Notes under the pieces: model-generated
What the model was told of the DNA's origin: nothing
Seen by the model: only the letters and a program-made list of their open reading frames with translations
Database searches by the model: none
Shown here: positions 44,701-55,539 of the stretch, piece after piece
Layout of the letters: every line of letters begins with the position of its first letter
Numbering within the stretch: position 1 is the stretch's first letter
Position numbers and translations under genes: made by a program
NCBI GenBank assembly: GCA_026419785.1
Contig: JAODTK010005663.1
Location: 90,374-154,373, forward strand
DNA from: Sclerodactyla briareus
Lineage: Eukaryota; Echinodermata; Holothuroidea; Dendrochirotida; Sclerodactylidae
DNA: 64,000 nucleotides
Reading direction: 5' to 3'

Positions 44701-47001
44701 ACCTCGACAGTACTTAAGGTCCTTCAATAGGTCTGTCCTCACAGTCCCTGGTACTAAGACGAGATCATATGGTGACGAAATGTCCTGCAAATTCAAAATA
44801 ATACATAATGCATTCTCTTCCATTGTAGTGAAGAGTATTTTGAATCTTCATTTCTTCGGAATCGTGTACAATGTTAAAGCAAATCTTGGTATTGTTCCTC
44901 TTCATATCGGCAATCTACATGTCTACTTTGAAGTTCATTGTTGCTTGCGATCTCCTGACATTGCGCTCTCGATAATCGTCGATTTCAGCCCTTCATGATC
45001 TTTGCAATTTAACCTTTTTCTGGTTTCATTGTAGGGCACAACAAGACAAGACTGATGCTCTACCAAGGTGGCAATAACGCCCTATACGAAGCCATATATA
45101 CACGCACGCGTTCCCTCTGATCATATTCCCCATCCTTGGCGAACAACCAGACATAGCACAGAGGGTGGTAGAGGCAGGAGTCGGGCTTAAACTAGACATA
45201 GCGAAGGTCACCAGCGAAACCATTGTTGAGAGTATTGCAACCATTTTGACTGATCCAAAGTGAGTATACAGAGAGGATATTGGATTCGGTGGGTCCGCTT
45301 GGTCGAACACTGCCCGTAAGTTAGATGTTAGCCATGGCCTCCTGAAAGTTGAGAAACACGCATTGTTAGAAGATGAGGGCAGTCGGTAGGCCTATAGTGC
45401 CTATAACTATAAACTATCCCAATATCGTCAGTCTCGCTCCAACCGTGCATAATCGGACGCTTGAATGAGCAACATAAATGTTTGGAGGTTTTATACAGGC
45501 ATCAGTCGAAAAGTAGGCTACAAATGTTGATTAGTTCTCGATAATATGTGTTTTAATTTATTGTTAACTGAACCTAGCAGAAGGCATACCGAACCTGTGA
45601 AATCGTCGGATGTCGTAGTAATTAATGATCCCAATAATCTCGCAAAAAAACCTAATGCCACGGAGAGGCAGGTTAATGATGAAGAATACGAACCCGTTGG
45701 TGTTGGAATTGTGACATGCTCCATGACATTTCTTTCGAAACATGTCGTTTTGTATATTGTGTATATAGCATTTGACGTTGCGAATATATGTTGACTTTGC
45801 AGTCTGTGGTGTTTTCTGTTATTTTAATATCCAATTTTGTGCTACGAAGACCTTACAGTAATTCACAGTAATTCACAGTGAATTTAGGTATATCTACAGT
45901 AAATCTCTGGAAACGCAATTTACAGTAGGTTACTTGAAACTCTACAGCTGCAATTCTACAGAAATGTGTTTCCAGTTAAAGCAAAGTGTGACTACCACAA
46001 GATCGCTATCGTGCATTCCCGTGTCCGTAATGTACTACCTGTGACCAGTACTCACGACTTAGTAACGTCGTTACCGGGATATGCATCTCTGTAACTCGAT
46101 TGTGCATCATTCTAGTTGCACATCGATTTTTAGTCCTCGTGTGCACATTCCATTTACAAGGGAAAACGCCCTGGTTACAGGGGCCCGAATCGGATCTCAA
46201 GGATTCACTTATCGGGAATATCGGAGGCACATTCCAATTTCATAGTAATATATGTGAACGCTTTCGACGTGGAAAATCGCTACCAAGAACCATTTATTAT
46301 TCCTATTGAAACTATTCCTATTACATGACAGGTACATAGATTATAAGCCGGCTACACATACCCCTCTTCTACGTACACAGGCGTCGAGGTGGTAAATCCG
46401 CAGAGTGCCTGATTGCGGTGACGGGGGGTTCCTAGTACGAACCAAGGTGTCAACATCCGATACCACTTATTAGTCCATGAGTCGTGTAGGAGAGTAGATG
46501 CACTCAACAATGCACTCATGCATGTTGAAAAGAGAGGTAGAATAGCGATCCCGAGAGCAGGACTCTAAGCACACTTGCCTCGATAAGTCTGGCCACCATT
46601 CGGAAAGAGATGGCACGAGTTCGCCAGCTCATCGCACTCGAGTGCAGCGCTCTGTCTCAGATGCGTCATAAATTCGGGCGTTGAAGTAGGTTTAATCTGA
46701 ATCTCAATCTAAATCCACAGGTACAGAACCAACATGGACCACATATCTGCGATCTATAGAGACAGACTGCAACACCCACGGGACAAGGGCGCTTTTTGGA
46801 TCGAAAGAGTCCTGATACACGGATGAGGCATCTCAAGTCACCGGCTCACAACCTGAGCTCTATACAATTGAACCTAATTGACGTGTTCACCTTTCTGTAT
46901 TAGTCTTGGTTTTGATTGCTGTTGTGGACTTCCATGTATCAAGGTATATTTGCAGAATTCTCCTGTCGCAATTGCGTGGTAGGAAAAGAAAATCGGATTG
47001 A
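37931..47001 (+). CDS. UDP-glucuronosyltransferase family protein (gene span, four exons)
   Basis: A UGT that would transfer a sugar from a UDP-sugar to small lipophilic acceptors in the ER lumen. Exon 1 carries signal peptide and N-terminal acceptor domain, exon 2 the start of the UDP-sugar domain, exon 3 the UGT signature, exon 4 the end of that domain, the membrane anchor and a KxKxx tail. The exon order and the conserved blocks (GxGxGSH, LPQKILWQWKGADPP, NVKTLGWLPLNDILG, GGNNALYEAIY, GEQPDIAQRVVEAG, LIDVFTFL) are those of animal UGTs. A TTCCCTTTCAG acceptor 14 bases before the ATG suggests an upstream 5' UTR exon. Frame changes occur in every exon. The subfamily cannot be set by eye. Confidence 0.88.
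39240..39585 (-). mobile_element. CR1/L2-type LINE, 3' end of ORF2
   Basis: The minus strand reads QKRITRLIR-like text, ASLRLLEF and VRLRGQRSRYDTFFPLRRVS, then NEWESLQHSFVESKEHICKP. These match the end of non-LTR reverse-transcriptase ORFs (RLxxLxLxSL, R-x-R-Y-D-x-F-F-P, R-V-x-x-x-W-x-S-L-P, F-V-x-S-K-S). It is 5' truncated with frame damage, and it is not the same subfamily as the 25.4-kb fragment. Confidence 0.62.
39770..40365 (+). repeat. Dispersed repeat in ~130-bp internal units
   Basis: Three to four units carry CACCTACCAAGTTTCGTTGA, AATCAGACAAACTTTTGAAA, ATTGCGCAAATTATGCAAAT, TAGC and CCTCTGATGACC. They are followed by two units of GGCGACATCCACTTTCAAAC, CCATCAGAGATTTCACTATG and GCGGACATGTGTGCCAGTTT. 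The latter block recurs at 50.65-50.75 kb, and the former in weaker form at 6.1 and 16.5 kb. Confidence 0.85.
40369..40430 (+). repeat. 9-bp GC-rich tandem repeat (CGGCGGACG)n
   Basis: ACGCGGCGGACGCGGCGGAC continues for about five units and then degrades. It sits directly at the end of the 39.77-kb dispersed repeat. Confidence 0.9.
41109..41328 (+). CDS. UGT exon 2: start of UDP-sugar-binding domain
   Basis: It follows a TTTTCCTGTAG acceptor. It opens with DLEDFMQSSGDHGVILFILA (UGT consensus DLEEFMxSSGxxGVIxFSLG). After a frame change near 41170-41200 it reads EKFQEAFRMLPQKILWQWKG then ADPPTGMPSNVKTLGWLPLN. The donor is GGTAATC after DILG. All UGT landmarks are present in order; only the mid-exon reading is disturbed. 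Confidence 0.88.
42050..42668 (+). mobile_element. CR1/L2-type LINE, 3' end with ATGT tail
   Basis: Frames read LSVIFDKNLNMAAH, RVLNTTARIVTMYPKHTHVF, SSLRDQAWFTFHSGKLLHVL, RARVTCGVRSFAVFACKQF, KSLPLNLRNS, and finally ALEPEWVKRYV-like text. This is the usual order at the end of non-LTR RT ORFs (LGVxFDxxLxMxxH, QNxAARIVT, LRSxxxxLLxVPRxRxxxGxRSFxxxAPxxWNSLPxxLR, FKxxLKTYLF). It ends in (ATGT)n at 42640-42668. Several frame breaks show that it is dead. Confidence 0.82.
43078..43112 (+). repeat. (ACAAG)n pentanucleotide microsatellite
   Basis: AGACAAGACAAGACAAGACA continues to AGAAAAGACAA, about six units. Confidence 0.9.
43113..44560. other. UGT intron 2, middle; nothing recognised
   Basis: Only short frames. 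Words such as TTTGACCTCTCTTGACCTTC near 43881 hint at diverged pieces of the AGGTCA-containing family in reverse orientation. Confidence 0.4.
44565..44805 (+). mobile_element. LINE ORF2 C-terminal fragment
   Basis: The sequence reads ELHxLPVKYxxKFxVxxQTYEALNHMAxTQFKELV across two frames, then RSFNRSVLTVPGTKTRSYGD. This is the LHWLPVxxRIxFKxLxxTYKALNxxAPxYLxxLL to LxVPRTxxxxYGDRSFS segment of CR1/L2-like LINEs. It is short, frame-disturbed and truncated on both sides. Confidence 0.7.
45035..45259 (+). CDS. UGT exon 3: UGT signature exon
   Basis: It opens after a TTTCATTGTAG acceptor. It reads GHNKTRLMLYQGGNNALYEA and IY, then after a frame change VPLIIFPILGEQPDIAQRVV and EAGVGLKLDIAKVTSETIVE, followed by SIATILTDPK before the GTGAGT donor. 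GGNNALYEA and the GEQ pair (usually GDQ) contact the UDP-sugar. The residue before GG is Gln where nearly all UGTs have His (THGG). With one frame change in the exon, this may be a sequence error. Confidence 0.9.
45260..46720 (+). other. UGT intron 3, nothing recognised except small palindromes
   Basis: A segment at 45855-45975 has repeated TTCACAGTAATTCACAGTGA text and a CTGGAAACGC...TGTTTCCAG inverted pair, suggesting a MITE-like remnant. No coding sequence was supported. Confidence 0.4.
46721..47001 (+). CDS. UGT exon 4: C-terminal helix, membrane anchor and ER tail
   Basis: After an AAATCCACAG acceptor it reads YRTNMDHISAIYRDRLQHPR then DKGAFWIERVLIHG, the UGT block with the WIE-V motif. 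After frame changes come RHLKSPAHNLSSIQLNLIDV and LVLVLIAVVDFHVSRYICRI, a hydrophobic anchor, and finally LLSQLRGRKRKSD before TGA. Lys at -3 and -5 forms a KxKxx ER-retrieval signal, as in type I ER membrane UGTs. Two frame changes are needed. Confidence 0.9.
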
Positions 47002-48765
47002 CGCGCTCTCAAAACGTCATGGTGTGGAGCAAGACGCAGTTGTAAAATGACAATATTTAGCAAAATACATATAGCCTGGACCAGAATCTTTCGTTGTAAG
47101 AGGTGTGGTTCAACTGGTGGCTGGTTTATATTCATGATGGATGGGGTTGGGGGAGAATGGAAGAGTGCTGATTTTTAAGGGCACGGCTGGAAAGTAGTCA
47201 AAGTGATATGTTCGACGTTCTCTTAGCCTACGAGCCGAGCATGTTGTTGTTTTACGAACAAGAAATAGCCCCGTTTGCTCTAGTCTTCTAATGTTACCGT
47301 TCGGAGGTTTCTATTGCTATTAGGGTCCCAATTGATTGCCAAAAGCTCAATATTAAGTATAATATTTCAGAAAAATGGCATCAGTACCACTAATACAGCA
47401 CCATCCTTCGTCCTTTCATGGTCGGATGTTCGAGCGAGCATTAAATTGTCGAAAAGTTTGCGTACAGGAATAGGATATTTTCTTTCGGTAATAGATATTT
47501 TATAATAATAGTTCAATAGCTAAGTAGCTAACTTTTCATTCTCGCAAAAACAAAGGAACTAAGAAGAATGCCTAGGCCTACTGATAACTGGGAGTAAGAG
47601 CTCCGGTGATATTCGTTCATTGTGGGTTATAGAAGTCCAAAACTACGAATATCGGTTTCATCTGGAAGAGAAAAAAGACACAGTTAGTCTCACCCAGTAA
47701 CGGCATGGAGGAAGGTGTTAGTATTCGCACAGTCATTCCGACGACTTCTACATTCAAAGGACTGATAGAGTGAATATTCGTCTTCCGTCGTTGAATGCGT
47801 TTCTATTACTGTACATCTGGACCTTATTATGCCTCGAATCTCCGCAATAATTCGCATTACTTTGGAAGTGACAGACGACTAAGGTTTGGGCAAACAATTG
47901 CCGAAGACCCAGGAGCGATATGGACTACAATGAAGATCGATTGTTCCTATTTATACTCTGAAATGATGGACAATGAGCTTATCTGACGAACTGAATATTG
48001 TATTTCTTTGTCGCCATATCCTTCAGCCGACCGTTCTAGTTCACCAATAAATACTGTTTTTTATAGGTTCTTTTTATAGTTGTAGAAACTGACTCGAATT
48101 TGTGAATGAATATGACGAATTAGAAAATAATGTTGTTTTTTTTGTCCGTCATGGTTCTGATGTATAAACTATCCAAGAAACACAGTGCTTTAGTCTGTTT
48201 CAAATTTCGAAATGAAATGAAAACGCATAGGCCAACCGCCTACCGCAAATTGAATTGATATAGATATATATTCTCTGGTTGAATGGGGGAACAATGTACG
48301 CAAGGTATCAGTTATTATCACTTCCTTTTAGTGTAAATGTTGGAGGAACTCATTTTTCGTGTGAAATGGGAAACTTCTGTCATGAAAACTTAGCTATATG
48401 TGCACCTTCAACTCGTTTCAAAAGCGGTGGATGGTTTGAAGGAAAACATTGAGCAGAATTAATATTTATGATATAGCGAGAACTGCGTAGAGACAACACG
48501 TCAGTACGCACAAGAACAACTAAAATGAGGAGAGCAAATTTTTATAAATTTGCTGTTTCTCTCGTAAGCGCAATGTAAATGAATGATAGTAAATGAAATA
48601 ATCGAAACAAAATAACACAACAGTGGTGCATGCCCAGCATCAACATATATAAATCATCATATCACTTTTCTGTCTGTTATAACTAAAATCATTTTACATA
48701 TGTTGTTCAAGTTCGTATGCAATGTTTTGTAAACCTAAACGATCCAACATCAGAAAATGACGTCC
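47002..48765. other. Intergenic, no gene supported
   Basis: AT-rich sequence. Short frames near 47314-47505 and 47795-47986 have no recognised domain. No clear poly-A signal for the UGT was picked out. Confidence 0.4.
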
Positions 48766-48769
48766 GAGA

Positions 48770-48840
48770 TGAGCCCTTCGGGGAACCGTGTTTGGGGTTC
48801 GCGGGAATAAACGTGCCCCCGCGGGTATCTGTTGCTGCCT
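48770..48840 (+). repeat. Short block shared with 9.42-9.50 kb
   Basis: AACCGTGTTTGGGGTTCGCG, then a G/A-rich stretch, CGTGCCCCCGCGG and TGTTGCTG match GACCGTGTTTGGGGTTCACG ... TATGTCCCCCGAGG ... TTGTTGCTG near the right end of the hAT-like element. Confidence 0.6.
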
Positions 48841-50595
48841 TCCTCTGTTGAGTACTCCAGCAGAGGTTGAAAAGAAAAAAATGTAGATCACGGTAGGCTA
48901 CTTTTCTCAGCGGTATTCTTCACGTAGTCCCCATAGTATACGCCGGTAGCAGGAGTAGTAACCTGCGTCTAGCTGGTCGCCGGTACTGTGAGTACCAGTT
49001 CTGCACAACCCTACTCCAGGGGGAAACGAGCTGGGCGAAAAATGTTGGGAATTCACTTTGATCACGATCCCAAAACACGGACCAGCACGTGCACTGTGCA
49101 CATGAGTGCAATGGCTGTAAGCCGTATGAACAGGTAGTGACAATTGATCATTGTTCACAGTTCTTTGTTGTTTCGTTATTTCAAAGAATAAATTATATGA
49201 AGAAAGACAACCTTAGGAAAAACGTTATGTGACATTTCTCTGTCCAAACTGTGAACAAACGTCTGATATTTTTAAGCTTCTATCAAAGCATTCTTATTAC
49301 AGTTTTGTCCTTTATTTTTTCCTTGATTTTTTTTCTTCTTCAAGTTTGAGCAGTAGGCACGGATTATCATGAAGAGGGTGACAAAAAGAGGACCTCAGTA
49401 TGTCTCATGCCCGTCTGTGCGCTAGCCAGGCCATCTAAACATGGCGTCAGGTCACGCTAAGTGTGCACTGCAAACAGGGGTGTCGCATTCACCGTGATTT
49501 ACATGTTTGTTCCACGTTTTCTATGATCCAAGAAGGCTAATTAATCAAAGAAAAAACGCCTTGACGAACATTTCGGGGAAGGTGGGGGGAGGACAACCAA
49601 ACATTGGGAGGGGGGGGGGAGAAGAAAAAGTTTCATTAAAAGAAAAAAAATGGTGTTCTCGAAATGTTTATATGATTCTCAATCTTGTTTTTTTTTCTAA
49701 TAAAAATTTCCTCCACTACACTAACTGTAAATAGCAGGAACCTTTCTGCTGTTTCCAGCTAATGCAGTGATAACTAGTATTGGCCAACTAACCAATAGAA
49801 TGGAATGAATCTCTGGACTCGTACTCGCATGTCGTGTACCCGTACTCTGGGAAGTTTACTCGTACTCACAAAATTTTACCCTACAAGTCTGCAGGTTACA
49901 GGAACGTGTCTGCCTCCCCGCAATCTCTGGAAATAAGAAATGTATATGGTCCCACATATTCTATTCCAGACCGGTATTAGGTAGTAAGTAGCCTATACCC
50001 ATAAGAATTTATAAACCATAGCTAATCATGATGGGTTCGCTCAAAGTACTTACGATGGCTTGTGAGTGCGGAGCATGAATCGGCTGAGATAACTGTGACG
50101 GTCGGAACGATATGGACGAGGGTCCCCGGAGAAGACCAAGGTCGTAGGTCGAATGTATAATCACGTCCGACGTGCAGCCGAAAGGCGACATTTGTTTTTC
50201 CTCGATAATAAATGTGCACATGTGTTTACTGGACTGGAATGTAGTAAGAGTGAGGCCAGGATTCCATACGATGCATTATGCAGAATGCCATGAGAACGAA
50301 AGATCGTAGGCCCACTCCTATAATTTATATATATTTTGTACCTTTACACGATGCTTGTCGCGACGTCAAACGTCACTCTCTTCATTCAGAATAAAGGAAA
50401 CACTAGGTGAAGTAAAAGGCGTGAGTTTGTCCACTCCCGCAGATGCTACTCTGACTATCATTTCTCTGCTCATGCACCAAGTCTCGAGAAACTTGACCTT
50501 CTTGCCAATTTGACCTCCGATGCTCCCGGAATGACATACGCCATGTCGGGATCAGATGCAGTATCCATATACCAAGATTTCGTTCCAATCCCTTT
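48841..50595. other. Intergenic, no gene supported
   Basis: A segment at 48940-49010 has GCCGGTAGCAGGAGTAGTAA and CGCCGGTACTGTGAGTACCA. The minus-strand frames at 50009-50221 end at a CCATCGTAAGTA donor-like site but match no family. Confidence 0.4.
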
Positions 50596-50760
50596 GGAAA
50601 AATTCATGAAAATTGCGTTTCCAGGAGGGCTAACAGTCATGTTGGCGACGTTCACTTTCAAACCCATGCGAGATTTCTCTGTCTATGGCGGACATGTGTA
50701 CCACGTTTTGAGTCAATCCTATAGCGTTTGAGCGATATTGCGCTAATGTAAGTTTCTGGT
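50596..50760 (+). repeat. Copy of the 39.8-kb dispersed repeat (second block)
   Basis: GTTGGCGACGTTCACTTTCA, AACCCATGCGAGATTTCTCT, GTCTATGGCGGACATGTGTA and CCACGTTTTGAG, ending with GCGATATTGCGC, match the second block of the 39.77-40.37 kb repeat. Confidence 0.75.
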
Positions 50761-52864
50761 CGCGGAGATACAATTACTACTGAAATTAATCCACCGTCAT
50801 CCGCAAATACACTCCTCATTATTTTCATTTAACCATACTTCCACAAGACTGCGGCACAGCCAGTATCACCCGTCGTGTCTCTGAATAATGACGCTTGACC
50901 TTGTGAAAAGTGGCGCAGAGAAACGAATTGCACAATGTGAATTAAAAGTCATGTCGTCTGAAAGCAACTGGCGGAAAACAACGCCGCGAATGAATATATT
51001 CTCATGATAGGCAAATGTAAAATCAGTTTGGATGTATCGTGAGACGATTTTTTGCGTAGCGTAATGTGAACAGCACCATCCAATATGCAAGGTGTTGCGG
51101 GACGATAATGTAACAAGAAAACAATAAAAACAGCAGTGGTGTTTGAGCTCACACTGCCCATTTTTATTTTATCGGGGTGATTGTTACAAAAATGTTATGG
51201 CAAATAATAGGTATTAAACTGGAAGCCTCTCTGATTGATCAGCAGCAATATCCCTAACCCAACACTTCATAAAAAAAAAAAAACCTTTTGAACAACAAAA
51301 AGAGGAATGACACTTACAAAGTATACTTCGATTTAAGTTTCGGAGATCAAAATACCACTTGTCACTAATAAACTAGACATCAGAAAGAAAAAAAAAGAAG
51401 CACTTCCCCGACAATTAGAATAGGAAAGCATTGAGCTAGCTATAATAATTGACTTTTCACTTTGAAAGTCTCCTTGTGAATAAAATTGATAAAAGCCACA
51501 ATAATCGAAGTGAACGGAGAGAAACAGGAGTCTGTGCTAGCAGCTTCCCGAAGGTCGTCAGGTAAGGCATTCCACTGAAAAGGACCTATTAAAAAAACGC
51601 TCTTTCATCAACCGTAGGTACTGGTGTTTGTCTTTGTAACAGTGTATAAGTTTCGTGAAGACGAGCGTAGTGTACGAGTGTGGTGGAGTCAGAAAAGTAA
51701 CCATGAGCGATACCTTTGGATCTTATACATGGTAAGAAATTGGCCCCTATTGTCAAACACATTTCGAATGTTTGACCCTGGCTCAGGAAATGACCTTTCG
51801 GGTCATTTTTGATAAAAGAGACCTTACACCCGAGTCTCCTATAGTGAGACTAGTCACATCAACCGGTGCGAAAAATAACCACAGATATTTGACCCCAAAA
51901 TACGGAGTCAAATGTGGTGATTTGGCTTTTTAAATTCACATTATTGGTCACCATCGGCCGCCCATTGGCAGATTGTGCTACTTGTCTCTTCTAGTGTGCC
52001 ATAGTTATGTGGTATGGTGGAATTGATTCTCGCGCTTACAGTTATTGAAATCCTATTGTTTAGTGGACTGGCATTGTGATCACTCGTCAGAACTTACTTT
52101 GCATGAGAAACTATGTTATATTGCAGCACTACGGTTGGAGCTTCAAGTATGCGAATCCCTGCAATGACAGGAATTTCTGGGACCGTTGTTCCTTAGTCTC
52201 CGAAGGATGATCTCTGGTTCTGGAGAGGCTCGCCCCGTATAATTTAGTAGCGGTCTGAGGCTGTTCTTTCTGTCGGGTTCCTGCTTGCTTACCTGTCGAT
52301 ATGCCTCATTGCCCCCCCCCTCCTCCCCACCCTTCCCTTGTATTATTGTTACAACAAGTCTGGTGTGAATAATAGAAGCTGGCAAGTGTACATCCTGACA
52401 CCGGTCGTATTAGCCGAGGAGCTCTCGGGAGGTCGCGCCCTCTCGGCAGGCCCGATTCTCGAATATACTACACAAATTTCAAACTGATAGGTTCGTAGAA
52501 TTGAAACCTCTATTTCAAATGACCTTTTGATCAGGACTTCAAAAACATACCCAAAGTACCCAAGGTACCAACGAAGTATAATGAGTACATTTCAACCCCA
52601 GTTCCTACCAAAACACGAAAAACCATGCACCGTATTTTGATTACCCCAACCATTACGTTCATACTGTTACCAGATGTTTACCTAAGGCGTCAAAACTTCC
52701 CCCAAAAAGCAATTGAAAGCAACTCTCAATAGCAGGTATGCTAAGCCCTGGCATAAACATGCTGCAATCTCCAGGTGAATGAAGATTGCAGCATGTATGC
52801 ATCTTGTATGAAACTACGTGTAGTGATGATTAAAGGGATATGCAAAACGGGAGTTTTTAGTTAT
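50761..52864. other. Intergenic, no gene supported
   Basis: The region 51530-51620 has a short match to the 10.4-kb old repeat. The region 51860-51920 has ATTTGACCCCAAAATACGGA with partial palindromy. Several A-runs occur near 51270-51400. Confidence 0.4.
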
Positions 52865-53065
52865 ATTCTAGTTATATATATGGGTGGATATATATATGTC
52901 TATATTATATTAGATATATATATATCTATATATATATATATCTATATATATATATTATATATTATATATGTATATATATATTATATATATATATAATATA
53001 TATATTATATCTATATTATATATATTATATAATACTATTATATATAATATAATATTATATATATT
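52865..53065. repeat. (TA)n-rich imperfect palindromic tract, ~200 bp
   Basis: Almost entirely A and T, made of TATATATA and TATTATAT words with rare C or G. It can fold back on itself over most of its length. Confidence 0.93.
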
Positions 53066-53629
53066 AACACATGGTATCCAATGTAGTAAGATGCACTTGT
53101 CCAGTATATCGGATCTACCTCCACGGAGCTCAAAGTTCGATTTCGCAATCACAGTACACACATGCTAACCAATGAGAGAACATGTGAATGGAAAACCCCA
53201 TTTCAATAAAATGCATATGAATTTCCGATCTTCGTTTCTTACTATCGACACAACATCATGGAAGGACGCAGAAAACAATGAGAAACTCTCACTCGTGAAA
53301 TATACGGACAGCGCAATACGTACCAATGTACCCTAACAGTTCTAAACAAAGAAGACAACGAAAACTACCGCTAACTTGTATAGTTCATGTTACGGTATTA
53401 CGTCAACTGACGGAGGCCGGAAATGACAATGATGAAACTGGTGATCGTGACCCAAATTCCCGGCACCATGCAATATATATAACTTGTATCAAGTGTTTAT
53501 TACACTTCCATTCCAACGTGAAATACGGAATACCCGAAATGATGATAACCACATTCCCGGAGAGAAAACGGGGGGGGGGAGATTTAGCTGACCTGAACAT
53601 TGGAAGCCGGGAAGGCGCCACCTAGGGTG
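53066..53629. other. 3' flank of the SLC5 gene
   Basis: No frame or repeat was recognised. On the minus strand this follows the SLC5 stop codon and would hold its 3' UTR. A G-run lies at 53569-53580. Confidence 0.4.
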
Positions 53630-54845
53630 TTAGGCGACTTTGAGGGCGTTAGCCTCTTCCCCGACTGTCGAATCATCGGCACGACGATCGTACTTGACCC
53701 CGCAGAGGGTTGTGTCTGTGTAGCGCTATGGGTAGAACAGCAGCAAGTACGCCCGACGGGGCCTCATTAGGTCGGAATTGATCTCTGAAGGATTGGTCGG
53801 TCCAGTCAGTAGGCTGACAGCCAGTCCGATGATTACCGTGATCGGCGGCGGTCAGTAGAGTGTAATAGGCGTACGAGAGGGCGTAGATCGACGGACGCGG
53901 TGGTGATGTCCTCCTCCATCTCCGGCTTAACCGTCGGCACCCAAAACCCCGTAAGCGGCGGTCACGCTGGTCCGTCAGTTGGACAAATCTACGGGGCACT
54001 CATTCACATAGAGAGGTGGAGCCTGCGCGGATGGAGGATATACGATCGCACCGATTTGAACCACACGCCGACGGCAAAGGCGGATACCATCCAGGAAATG
54101 GCCCCTTTTCGACTTTCGACAGGAAAGGTAAATGCCGAGGATGAAGCGCCGAGTATCGGTCTTCAGGACAAACGAGACGAGGCTCAAACAATCTGGAGCA
54201 CCCCCCCAACTTGGAGGCCATGAATGCCATCAACCATGACGACAAACCGAAGACCACGAGAACCAACTTCAGATATGTACACTTGAGATTTGTCATATTA
54301 GGGTACTTGACTTTGATGACGTCCTGTCCGACCATGGCGGTCAATGCGTTACACCGAGAGGAGGCTGTACTCAGAGACGCACTGAACACTGCTGATATCA
54401 AGAACCTGCCATCCCCCCTGGTATGTTGTTGAACAGATCCATGATGATATAGGCCATGAGCTTGTCTGTTTCTGGACGTGCGCCGAGGGTGTACGGGGGT
54501 CGCCGCCCGCGTAGTACGCGTACATGCATAATCCGGTGAGCACGCGATCACCTTCCGGCTACTCCAAGAAAATACCAAAGCCCGCCACAGTTGTGACTGG
54601 CGTAGCGACTTCATGTCAATGTACCCTCTGTACATAATCTGATTGGTCCCCGGTTTTAAGACGTGATCATATACCGAAGCCGATGAACACCTTCCAGAAA
54701 CTGTGACGTATTGTGGGATCAGACGGAATCGAAGAAAGGTGCCGCCGCCCATCTCTGGGTTGATACGGAAGACCTCCCTTAAAAACCGACGTGGATGCTT
54801 GAAGCGACAATGGTAACCAAGAACCCGGCGAGAAAGATAGCAACT
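53630..54845 (-). CDS. SLC5 sodium/solute symporter (SMCT-like), large terminal exon
   Basis: This encodes about 400 C-terminal residues of an SLC5 sodium-coupled transporter, closest by memory to the monocarboxylate transporters SLC5A8/SLC5A12. It begins after a TTTTCTTCTCAACAG acceptor with VAIFLAGFLVTIVASSIHVG. Later frames give YDHVLKPGTNQIMYRGYIDM, VFSASLSTASSRCNALTAMV, GQDVIKVKYPNMTNLKCTYL, VVFGLSSWLMAFMASKLGG, KLGAIVYPPSAQAPPLYV-like text, SIYALSYAYYTLL and GPTNPSEINSDLMRPRRAY. It stops at TAA (53632-53630). The SLSTASS stretch matches the Ser/Thr-rich sodium-site helix. Human relatives have several introns here; none is seen. The upstream exons were not found. Frame changes are frequent. 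Confidence 0.83.
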
Positions 54846-55535
54846 CTGTTGAGAAGAAAACCGTTGAGCAAATCCGATTAACTTATCGATCATGATTTTT
54901 TATATCACTTCTTCAGATATTGCATGGTCAGACAGGTTGACCCTCTGAACACTTGTTCGTGAATAACCAACAACTGATCACATGGAAACTTCGGGGAAGG
55001 GGGTAAGTCTAAGAAGCAAACTACAAGGTGTGTAATAATCCTTATAAAAGATTATCATAGGCAACACATAAACCCCTCATTTTCCAAGAACAGGTTTTCC
55101 ATTGATCCTGAGTAGGTTCACTCATCAAAGCACGGCACAGCTCACCATGTATCCATATATCTTCCAAATATTTCAAACGTCACGGAGATTCTTCGATTTT
55201 CAAAAACTATGGCTCATTGAGAGTTGAACATTCGTTCACCTGATTCGTTCTTCACAGGTTCCAAGGCGGATATCGATGACTTGACGCTTGACCTAAGAAA
55301 CAAATTGTTCATGGACTAATCATAAGAAACACGCAAAGCGGTATGAGCACACCTCCCTGGGCGTGGTATCTTTCGGAGCACAAGCTGAATTGCTAACAAA
55401 CATTAAATATACACGAATAATTTCTACAGAAAGCCAAAAGGCTTCTTAGTGATCCTTTGGACACAACGTTATGGTTGTGTTCAAGTTCATAATTTGCCTA
55501 ACACCAGACTCATGCTTAAAATGAGATCAATAGCA
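54846..55535. other. Intron or 5' flank of the SLC5 gene
   Basis: No further SLC5 exon was recognised. A hairpin-like AGAAAGCCAAAAGGCTTCTT followed by AGTGATCCTTTGG lies at 55431-55463 and resembles the hairpins at 56.4, 58.05 and 60.2 kb. Confidence 0.4.
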
Positions 55536-55539
55536 ATAA

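Larger units (their letters stand above)
41329..45034 (+). other. UGT intron 2 with two LINE ends and short tandem repeats
   Basis: It contains LINE ends at 42.05-42.66 and 44.56-44.80 kb (both plus strand), an ATGT array at 42.64 kb and an ACAAG array at 43.08 kb. The text near 41280-41330 (GTGGCTACCACT) partly recurs near 41505-41520 and 41620-41640, which may be remnants of a local duplication of exon 2. Confidence 0.5.

Noticed and set aside
50009-50221. Minus-strand frame ending at a GTAAGTA donor-like site
   Set aside because: No family match in any frame. It lies downstream of the SLC5 stop on the same strand and so cannot be an upstream exon of that gene.
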